Below are positions 6,820-12,687 of a stretch of DNA of 12,687 nucleotides, piece after piece. The translations under genes and the position numbers were made by a program. Source of the DNA: Pseudolysobacter sp. Lineage in GTDB: Bacteria; Pseudomonadota; Gammaproteobacteria; Xanthomonadales; Rhodanobacteraceae. The first letter of the stretch is position 1, and each line of letters starts with the position of its first letter. The notes beneath the pieces are model-generated. The model was not told the DNA's origin, did not search any database, and was given only the letters and a program-made list of their open reading frames with translations. Where the stretch lies: assembly GCA_025351985.1 (NCBI GenBank), contig JANXUW010000730.1, forward strand, positions 1 through 12,687. Reading direction: 5' to 3'.

Positions 6820-8075
6820 TCGGCTTCTTCTTCCATCGCCACGGCATCCGCACTCGCGCAGCTGTGTCCATCGAGTTCGCGTTTGCCGACGCGCAGGAAC
6901 CATAACCACGTGATAAAACCGAGTACGGTCTGGGTTGCCGCGCCAATCGCCAGCCACAGCGCGCTGGCGGAAATCAGCGGCGAAATCACCCCGGCCAGCA
7001 ACGTGCAATACAACAGACTGACGACTGCCTGCATCGACGACGCGGCGCCGCGATAACGCGGGAAACGATCAAGTATGAGCAAGGTAATCGTCGGCGAACA
7101 CAACGAGATGCCGATAGCGCCGAAACCGATCAGCAGCGCCGACCACGGCAACATCGGCAGCGGCGAAAACACTGCGAAGACGATGCTCAGCGTGGCGGCG
7201 AGCAGCATCAGCTGATAACCGATGCGCACGGTGCGCTCGGCACTTACACGCCCGGCCATGCGGCCCGACAACACCGCGCCGAACAACATGCCGCCGATCG
7301 CCGGCACGAACAGCCAGCCGAAACTGTGCTCATCGAGATGCAGCAGCCCGAACACATACGCCGGCGCCGAGGAGATATACAAAAACAACGCGCCGAAGTT
7401 GAATGCACCGGACAACGCCAGCGGCTGAAACGACGGATCGCGCAGGATTTCGCCGTACGTGCGCACGAGACCGCGTGGCGAGATGCCGACGCGATGTTCG
7501 TGCGCATGGGTTTCCGGCAGCAGCGCAAAACTCGCGAGCAGAATCACGCACGCGAACAATGTGAGAAACCAGAAGATTGCATGCCAGCCGGCGAGCCCGA
7601 GCACCCAGCCGCCGATGATCGGTGCCAGCGCGGGCGCGATGCTGAACATCATCGTGATATTCGACATCAAGCGCTGCGCATCGGCGCCGGCGTAACAATC
7701 ACGCACGATCGCGCGACCGACGATCATGCCGACCCCGGCCGAAGCGCCCTGCAACACACGAAACGCCAGCAGCACCGGCAAGCTCGGCGCGAGCGCGCAA
7801 CCGATCGAGGCGAGCAGAAAAATCAGCAGACCGCCGATGATCACGCGGCGCCGGCCGAGCGTGTCGGACAGCGGCCCGTGCACCAGCGACATCAGCGCAT
7901 AGGCGCCAAGATAGGCGCTCAAGGTTTGCTGCACGGCCAGCGAGTCGGCACCGAATTGCGCGCCGATCTGCGGAAACGCCGGGAACATCGTGTCGATGGA
8001 GAACGGGCCAAGCATGGCGAGACCGGCCAGCAAGGGTGCGAGTCGCGCATGACCCGCTACGCGCGGAGAGTTCAT
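6807..8075 (-). CDS. MFS multidrug exporter, Bcr/CflA type (DHA1)
   Basis: Inner-membrane proton-driven antiporter of the 12-TM drug exporter group, 422 residues from the ATG at 8075. An upstream GTG at 8105 would add ten polar residues and is less likely. Family motifs visible: loop 2-3 motif A (GPLSDTLGRRRVIIGG), TM4 motif B (FRVLQGASAGVGM with a conserved Arg) and TM5 antiporter motif C (SIAPALAPIIGGWVLGLAGW). The N-terminal GPFSIDTMFPAFP resembles the Bcr/CflA start, with an acidic residue in TM1. Likely substrates are small toxic compounds; specificity cannot be read. The C-terminus is short and acidic (MEEEAEPQA). It is transcribed divergently from the RND operon and convergently with the beta-helix gene. 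A palindrome next to a -10-like site upstream suggests repressor control. Confidence 0.9.
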   Translation of the reverse strand: MNSPRVAGHARLAPLLAGLAMLGPFSIDTMFPAFPQIGAQFGADSLAVQQTLSAYLGAYALMSLVHGPLSDTLGRRRVIIGGLLIFLLASIGCALAPSLPVLLAFRVLQGASAGVGMIVGRAIVRDCYAGADAQRLMSNITMMFSIAPALAPIIGGWVLGLAGWHAIFWFLTLFACVILLASFALLPETHAHEHRVGISPRGLVRTYGEILRDPSFQPLALSGAFNFGALFLYISSAPAYVFGLLHLDEHSFGWLFVPAIGGMLFGAVLSGRMAGRVSAERTVRIGYQLMLLAATLSIVFAVFSPLPMLPWSALLIGFGAIGISLCSPTITLLILDRFPRYRGAASSMQAVVSLLYCTLLAGVISPLISASALWLAIGAATQTVLGFITWLWFLRVGKRELDGHSCASADAVAMEEEAEPQA

Positions 8076-8126
8076 GATGTTGGCACTACTACACTTACGC
8101 TGCACGCGTGACGCGCGCGGGCTGAC

Positions 8127-8135
8127 AGCATAACA
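8127..8135 (-). promoter_or_regulatory. Candidate extended -10 for the MFS gene
   Basis: On the minus strand this reads TGTTATGCT, an extended -10 (TGnTATnnT-like), about 50 nt before the ATG at 8075. No good -35 stands 17 nt upstream (GCGAAG), which extended -10 promoters tolerate. The adjacent palindrome occupies the spacer. Confidence 0.35.
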
Positions 8136-8137
8136 TT

Positions 8138-8149
8138 CACGATATCGTG
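8138..8149. promoter_or_regulatory. Palindrome CACGATATCGTG, candidate operator
   Basis: A perfect 12-bp palindrome placed 2 bp upstream of the extended -10-like site of the MFS gene, in the -35/-10 spacer. A repressor dimer bound there would block transcription. No regulator gene is visible in the window, so any protein acting on it is encoded elsewhere. Confidence 0.35.
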
Positions 8150-8484
8150 CTTCGCATCCAATTATTTATTTCGCACGCCAAATTAGCTCGGAGATGTCCG
8201 CGCGAATGCAGTCTCGATTCTTGAGATCTCGACATGACTTAATAACGTCGTTGCGATGAGCAGACCATCGTTCGTGACTTATGGCATACAAAAAATCCAG
8301 TCCACGCAATATCATGCAAACAAAATAATCTTTTTTGGCGTTGCCACTTGTGCATCGCCAAGGCGTCCCCTGTTCCTGTACTCACGAGTATTTTTTTGCT
8401 GCGAATTTCGCATCACATTGGGGAAACTGTTCGGTGCGTATCTTCCGGGCAGGCAATGAACTGATAACCAAAACGAGGCTTTCG

Positions 8485-10023
8485 ATGTTGTTGCAATCTC
8501 GCCTTCCGGTACCGTCGTGCCATGCACGAAAATCCGTGTCACCGATCCTGACCGCGCTGATTTTGAGTGCGACGCTGCTGAGTGGTTGTGCCGCAGTCGG
8601 TCCGAATTTTCAGCGTCCTGCGGCGCCCGAGGCGTCGCGTTACACCGAAACGCCGCTGGCCAAACAAACCGCGGGCAGCGAAGGTGCCGGCGGCAATGCG
8701 CAAAAATTCGTCGAGGGCCAGGATATTCCGGCGCAGTGGTGGCAGGTATTCCACTCCGACGCGCTGAACGATCTGATCAAGCGCGGCCTCGCGCACAGCC
8801 CAACGCTCGAAGCCTCACAAGCGGCGTTGCGCCAGGCGCAGGAAAATCTGCGCGCTGAAGTCGGCTCGGCGTATTACCCGGCCGTCACCGGTTCGCTCGG
8901 CGCGCAACGCGAGCGCGCATCGGCCGCGCAACTCGGATCCGCCGGTGCGGGTGCCGCCGAGTTCAGCCTGTACAACGCCTCGGTCAATATCTCCTACACG
9001 CTGGATGTGTTCGGCGGCGCACGACGCGAAGTAGAGGCATTGCGTGCGCTGGTCGATTATCAGCAATACCAGTTGCAGGCGAGCACGCTTACTTTGACTG
9101 CGAACATCGTCACCAGCGCGATCAACGAAGCCTCGCTGCGCACGCAGATTGCCGCCACGCATGAGCTGATCGATTCGCAACAGAACGAACTCAACGTGAT
9201 CCAGACCCAGTTCGATCTCGGTGCGGTATCGCGCGCCGACGTGCTGCTGCAGCAGACGCAACTCGCGCAGACGCGCGCGACCCTGCCGCCGCTGGAAAAG
9301 GGCCTTTCGCAAACACGCAATGCGCTGGCGATCCTCGTGGGCAGCTTGCCCGCGGATGCGCAACTGCCGGATTTCGATCTCGACAAACTCACGCTGCCGA
9401 CCGAATTGCCGATCAGCGTGCCGGCCGAACTGGTACGCCAGCGTCCTGACGTGCGCGCCGCAGAAGCGCTGCTGCATCAGGCGAATGCGCAGATCGGCGT
9501 GGCCACCGCCAACCAGTTGCCGCAGTTCACGTTGAGCGGCAATATCGGTTCTTCGGCAACGCGCAGCGGCGACCTGTTTTCTTCGGGCAGCAGCGTGTGG
9601 AATATCGGTGCGAATCTGCTCGCGCCGATATTCAATGCGGGTTCGCTGTCGGCAAAACGCCGCGCTTCGGTCGCCGCGTTCGATGCTTCCGCCGCGCAAT
9701 ATCGCCTGAGCGTGTTGACCGCATTTCAGAATGTCGCCGACACCTTGCGTGCGCTCGAAACCGATGCGCAGGCGTTGCAGGCGCAAACCGATGCCGAATC
9801 CGCCGCCGCCGAAGCGCTGGTATTGAATCGCATGCAATACAAGCTCGGCGCGATCAGTTATCTGCAATTGCTGCTGGCCGAACGTCAGTACCAGCAGTCG
9901 CACATCAGCCGCATCCAGGCGCAGGCCGCACGTTACGCCGATACCGCGGCGCTGTTTCAGGCGCTCGGTGGCGGCTGGGGCAATGCCGGTGCCGATGCGG
10001 CGGTTGCCAACAGCGCGCCCTGA
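8485..10023 (+). CDS. RND efflux outer-membrane factor lipoprotein, NodT family
   Basis: TolC/OprM-type channel that carries drugs across the outer membrane for the pump encoded downstream. The ATG at 8485 is chosen because GAGG (8475-8478) lies 6 nt upstream and the product then has a lipoprotein signal peptide with lipobox LLSGC (Cys35). The open frame continues upstream to 8335 but without support. After the Cys comes AVGPNFQRPAAPE, the usual NodT-family opening, then QWWQVF (W85-W86) and two outer-membrane efflux repeats. The first covers roughly residues 95-290. The second starts near VRQRPDVRAAEALLHQANAQIGVATA, the characteristic RPDvraAE motif. The length of 512 aa is slightly above the usual 460-490. 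First gene of the operon; the next gene starts 70 nt downstream. Confidence 0.93.
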   Translation: MLLQSRLPVPSCHARKSVSPILTALILSATLLSGCAAVGPNFQRPAAPEASRYTETPLAKQTAGSEGAGGNAQKFVEGQDIPAQWWQVFHSDALNDLIKRGLAHSPTLEASQAALRQAQENLRAEVGSAYYPAVTGSLGAQRERASAAQLGSAGAGAAEFSLYNASVNISYTLDVFGGARREVEALRALVDYQQYQLQASTLTLTANIVTSAINEASLRTQIAATHELIDSQQNELNVIQTQFDLGAVSRADVLLQQTQLAQTRATLPPLEKGLSQTRNALAILVGSLPADAQLPDFDLDKLTLPTELPISVPAELVRQRPDVRAAEALLHQANAQIGVATANQLPQFTLSGNIGSSATRSGDLFSSGSSVWNIGANLLAPIFNAGSLSAKRRASVAAFDASAAQYRLSVLTAFQNVADTLRALETDAQALQAQTDAESAAAEALVLNRMQYKLGAISYLQLLLAERQYQQSHISRIQAQAARYADTAALFQALGGGWGNAGADAAVANSAP

Positions 10024-10093
10024 TCAATAATTACTGCTCGATAGATTTTTAGTCGATCCACGTCTGACCCGATTTTTCCAGGAGATTCATCCA

Positions 10094-11224
10094 ATGACCA
10101 AGCGCATGATCATCATGCTGATCATCGTCGGCCTGCTGTTTGGCGGCATTTTTGGCTGGCAGGCATTCAAAAATTCCATGATCAAGAAATACATGGCGGC
10201 CGGTGGCAATCCACCGCAGACGGTGTCGACGATCAAGGCCACGGTCGAGCCGTGGCAGCCGCAAATCGAATCGGTCGGTACGCTGCGCGCATTTCGCGGT
10301 GCTGATCTGAGTAGCGAAGTGGCTGGCATCGTCGAGGAGATCAAGTTCGAATCCGGCGCCGAAGTGAAAGCCGACAGCGTGCTTGTGCAACTGCGCGCCG
10401 AAGACGATATCGCCAAGCTCGATTCGCTGCGCGCCGCGGCGGGTCTGGCCGAGATCACCTACAAACGTGACCAGGCCCAGTTCAACGCCAAGGCAATCGC
10501 GCAGGCGGTAGTCGATACCGATGCGGCCAACCTCAAGTCGGCCAAGGCGCAAGTCGCACAACAGGCCGCACTCGTCGCGAAAAAAACCATCCGTGCGCCA
10601 TTCAGCGGACGCCTTGGTATTCGCGCAGTGGATATCGGCCAGTATCTGCAACCCGGCACCAAGGTGGTGACGCTACAATCGCTCGATCCGATCTTCGTCG
10701 ACTTTTCGCTGCCGCAACAGTCGCTGAGCCAGATCAAGGTCGGCCAGACCTTGAGCGCGGTGAGTGACGCGTATCCGAATGAAAAATTCGCCGGCGAAGT
10801 CACCGCGATTAATCCGGTCGTGGATGCCAGCACCCGCAACGTGCAGGTGCGCGCAACGCTGAAGAACGAGCAAGGCAAATTGCTGCCGGGAATGTTCGCC
10901 ACGATCGACATCGCGTCTGGCACTGCCGACAACAACCTGACGTTGCCGCAGACCGCGATCACCTACAACCCGTACGGCGATACCGTGTATCTCGTGAACC
11001 ACGACGGCAAGGACGAAAAAGGCCATGACAAGCTCGTCGCCAAGCAGGTGTTCGTCAATCTCGGCGGCAAGCGCGGCGATCAGGTCACGATCATCGATGG
11101 CGTGAAGGAAGGCGATGAAGTCGTGACTTCGGGCCAGGTTAAATTGCGCAACGGTTCGCCGATCCTGATCAACAACAGCATTTCGCCGAGCAACAACGCG
11201 AACGCGCAACCCAAGGACAACTGA
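10094..11224 (+). CDS. RND efflux periplasmic adaptor (HlyD/MexH-like membrane fusion protein)
   Basis: Links the inner-membrane RND pump to the outer-membrane channel. 376 residues with GGAG (10081-10084) 9 nt before the ATG. The N-terminus has a single hydrophobic anchor (about residues 5-22, MIIMLIIVGLLFGGIFGW) without a lipobox cysteine, so it is probably membrane-anchored rather than lipidated. Next come the first half of the lipoyl-like domain (GADLSSEVAGIVEEIKFESG), a helical hairpin (AKLDSLRAAAGLAEITYKRDQAQF to AQVAQQAALVAKK), the second lipoyl half (TIRAPFSGRLGIRAVDIGQYL), a beta-barrel (VDFSLPQQSLSQIKVGQ) and a C-terminal membrane-proximal domain (GDEVVTSGQVKLRNGSPI). It looks closest to MexH-type adaptors, judged from memory. 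A short charged insert (DGKDEKGHDK) lies in the C-terminal part, and the last residues are Asn-rich and polar. Confidence 0.93.
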   Translation: MTKRMIIMLIIVGLLFGGIFGWQAFKNSMIKKYMAAGGNPPQTVSTIKATVEPWQPQIESVGTLRAFRGADLSSEVAGIVEEIKFESGAEVKADSVLVQLRAEDDIAKLDSLRAAAGLAEITYKRDQAQFNAKAIAQAVVDTDAANLKSAKAQVAQQAALVAKKTIRAPFSGRLGIRAVDIGQYLQPGTKVVTLQSLDPIFVDFSLPQQSLSQIKVGQTLSAVSDAYPNEKFAGEVTAINPVVDASTRNVQVRATLKNEQGKLLPGMFATIDIASGTADNNLTLPQTAITYNPYGDTVYLVNHDGKDEKGHDKLVAKQVFVNLGGKRGDQVTIIDGVKEGDEVVTSGQVKLRNGSPILINNSISPSNNANAQPKDN

Positions 11225-11229
11225 GTTAC

Positions 11230-11254
11230 CGCGCCACGCGTTCGCGCGGGCGCG
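11230..11254 (+). other. GC-rich hairpin between adaptor and pump genes
   Basis: CGCGCC (11230-11235), bulged A, CGCG (11237-11240), loop TTCG, then CGCG (11245-11248) and GGCGCG (11249-11254): ten base pairs with one bulge and a UUCG-type loop. TTGTTT follows, a poor T tract. It may be a partial terminator or an mRNA stability element that lowers pump expression relative to the adaptor. Confidence 0.5.
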
Positions 11255-11294
11255 TTGTTTATCGAACGCAGTCGTATTTGCTCAGAGGTTGATA

Positions 11295-12687
11295 ATGAAT
11301 TTCACCGACATTTTTATCCGGCGCCCGGTGCTGGCGACCGTGGTCAGCCTGCTGATCCTGGTGCTCGGCCTGCGCTCGGTCACCACCCTGCCCGTGCTGC
11401 AATATCCGTACACGGAAAACGCCGTGGTCACGGTCAGCACCACGTATTACGGCGCCGATCCCGACCTCGTTGCGGGCTTCATCACCACGCCGCTGGAAAA
11501 CGCGATCGCGCAAGCCAACGGCATCGACTTCCTCACGTCCAGCAGCTTCAGCGGCACCAGCACGATCACCGCCAGCCTGCGTCTGAATTACGATTCCGAC
11601 AAGGCCCTGACCGAGATCAGCACCAAGGTCAGTTCGGTGTTGAACCAGTTGCCGAACGGTTCGCAGCAGCCGGTACTCAACGTCAAGATCGGCCAGACCA
11701 TCGACTCGATGTACATCGGTTTCGCCAGTGATGTATTGCCGCCGAACAAGATCACCGACTACCTGATCCGCGTCGTGCAACCGAAACTGCAGGCGATCGA
11801 AGGTATCCAGACCGCGGAGCTGCTCGGCAGCAAGTTGTTCGCGCTGCGCGTGTGGCTTGATCCGAAAAAACTCGCGGCCTACGGTTTGACCGCCACCGAC
11901 ATCAACACCGCGCTGGCCAACAACGATTATCTTTCCGGCCTCGGCAGCACCAAGGGCGAGATGATTCAGGTCAACCTGACCGCCTCGACCAGCCTGCATT
12001 CGCTGGAGGAATTTCGCAATCTCGCGATCAAGCAAGGCAACGGCGCGATCGTGCGTTTGCAGGATGTCGCCAACGTCACGCTCGGTTCCGAGGATTACGA
12101 ATCGGCGGTGGGTTTCGACGGCAAGAAAGCCGTCTATATCGGTATCCAGGTCGCGCCCGCGGCGAACCTGCTGAGTGTGATCAAGAACGTGCGTGCGGCG
12201 TTCCCGGAAATCCAGGCGCAATTGCCGCAAGGCCTGACCGGCGAAATCGTTTACGACGCCACCAAGTTCGTCAACAGCTCGATCAGCGAAGTGATCAGCA
12301 CCCTGCTCGAAGCGTTGCTGATCGTGGCGTTTGTGGTGTTCGCGTTCCTCGGCTCGCCACGCTCGGTATTGATTCCGCTGATCGCGATTCCGCTCTCGCT
12401 GGTCGGCACGTTCACGGTGATGCTCGCGCTCGGATTCTCGATCAACCTGCTGACTCTGCTGGCGCTCGTGCTCGCGATCGGCCTCGTCGTCGATGACGCG
12501 ATCATCGTCGTGGAGAACGTCAACCGGCATATCGAGGACGGCATGAAACCGTTCGAGGCATCGTTGCTCGCCGCGCGTGAATTGCTCGGCCCGATTATCG
12601 CGATGACGATCGTGCTCGTGGCGGTATACGTGCCGATCGGTTTCCAGGGCGGCCTGACCGGCGCGCTGTTCAGCGAGTTCGCCTTCA
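11295..12687 (+). CDS. RND multidrug efflux pump, inner-membrane permease (3' partial)
   Basis: Proton-driven transporter of the HAE1/AcrB class; 464 codons are present and the frame runs off the window end, roughly 45% of a normal protein of about 1,030 residues. GAGG (11285-11288) is 6 nt before the ATG. The start MNFTDIFIRRPVLATVVSLL includes the usual FIRRPVLA and TM1. The porter region follows, with TYYGADPDLVAGFITTPLENAI and the docking-type segments. TM2 and onward start near EVISTLLEALLIVAFVVFAFLG, then RSVLIPLIAIPLSLVGTF. Asp400-Asp401 in LVVDDAIIVVENV correspond to the proton-relay Asp pair of AcrB (D407/D408), so the visible half looks functional. The style is MexI-like, matching the MexH-like adaptor. 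Substrates cannot be read. Confidence 0.95.
   Translation, partial: MNFTDIFIRRPVLATVVSLLILVLGLRSVTTLPVLQYPYTENAVVTVSTTYYGADPDLVAGFITTPLENAIAQANGIDFLTSSSFSGTSTITASLRLNYDSDKALTEISTKVSSVLNQLPNGSQQPVLNVKIGQTIDSMYIGFASDVLPPNKITDYLIRVVQPKLQAIEGIQTAELLGSKLFALRVWLDPKKLAAYGLTATDINTALANNDYLSGLGSTKGEMIQVNLTASTSLHSLEEFRNLAIKQGNGAIVRLQDVANVTLGSEDYESAVGFDGKKAVYIGIQVAPAANLLSVIKNVRAAFPEIQAQLPQGLTGEIVYDATKFVNSSISEVISTLLEALLIVAFVVFAFLGSPRSVLIPLIAIPLSLVGTFTVMLALGFSINLLTLLALVLAIGLVVDDAIIVVENVNRHIEDGMKPFEASLLAARELLGPIIAMTIVLVAVYVPIGFQGGLTGALFSEFAF

Larger units (their letters stand above)
8076..8484. promoter_or_regulatory. Divergent intergenic region, MFS exporter / RND operon
   Basis: This 409-nt stretch has no convincing gene and is clearly more AT-rich than its surroundings, especially about 8150-8420. 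Open frames in it (such as 8256-8459) lack a ribosome-binding site and family features. It must hold promoters for both directions. A candidate for the MFS side is listed separately; I could not identify a convincing sigma-70 promoter for the RND side. Confidence 0.6.

Noticed and set aside
8379..8397. TACT-CACG-AGTA followed by seven T, terminator-like
   Set aside because: The stem is only 4 bp and AT-rich. It lies upstream of the RND operon start with no gene ending before it on that strand.
8256..8459. Small 67-residue open frame in the divergent intergenic region
   Set aside because: No ribosome-binding site, no recognisable features, and composition like the AT-rich regulatory DNA around it.
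10054..10067. A third copy of the promoter-like motif (GATCCACGTCTGA) before the adaptor gene
   Set aside because: GATCC and ACGTCTG are directly adjacent instead of separated by 16 nt, and the flanking TTTT and final TA are missing. It lies within an operon and looks like chance.
1..12687. CRISPR arrays, tRNA or rRNA genes, insertion sequences, integrases
   Set aside because: No regularly spaced repeats, cloverleaf-like RNA genes or transposase-like frames were seen on either strand.

Overview
The window is GC-rich, densely coded DNA from a Gram-negative bacterium. The sigma-factor/kinase pair, the NodT-type outer-membrane lipoprotein and two secreted proteins ending in I-F-x-N-G-[FY]-[DE] suggest Gammaproteobacteria of the order Lysobacterales (Xanthomonadales), perhaps Rhodanobacteraceae. 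That placement is inference from protein style, not a database result.

Region 1 (1-3412) is a signalling operon. It holds the 3' part of an ECF sigma factor of the kinase-linked type (5' end outside the window), coupled by a TGATG overlap to a membrane-anchored Ser/Thr protein kinase with a C-terminal TPR region. The kinase frame is broken at a run of eight A (2838-2845). Removing one A restores a continuous 954-residue protein.

Region 2 (3413-6726) holds three genes for exported proteins on the same strand: a 163-residue protein of unknown function, a seven-repeat kelch beta-propeller and a right-handed beta-helix protein of the choice-of-anchor Q type. The last two share a C-terminal tag. 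Two intergenic regions here carry the same bipartite motif, GATCCTTTT-N12-ACGTCTGTA, with identical spacing. GATCC and CGTC are 17 nt apart, as in ECF-type promoters. One copy lies upstream of the 163-residue gene and the other upstream of the beta-helix gene. The inferred circuit is that the kinase controls the sigma factor, which transcribes the neighbouring envelope or secreted proteins. A terminator-like hairpin sits between the first motif and its gene, so attenuation or a short RNA is possible.

Region 3 (6727-8484) has a convergent Bcr/CflA-type MFS drug exporter on the minus strand and a 409-nt, relatively AT-rich divergent intergenic region. A 12-bp perfect palindrome there abuts a plausible extended -10 for the MFS gene.

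Region 4 (8485-12687) is a tripartite RND efflux operon in the order outer-membrane factor, periplasmic adaptor, inner-membrane pump. The pump is cut by the window end. Both intergenic gaps are 70 nt, and a strong GC hairpin lies between adaptor and pump. This half is a standard efflux locus. The sigma/kinase/secreted-protein half is the less described part.
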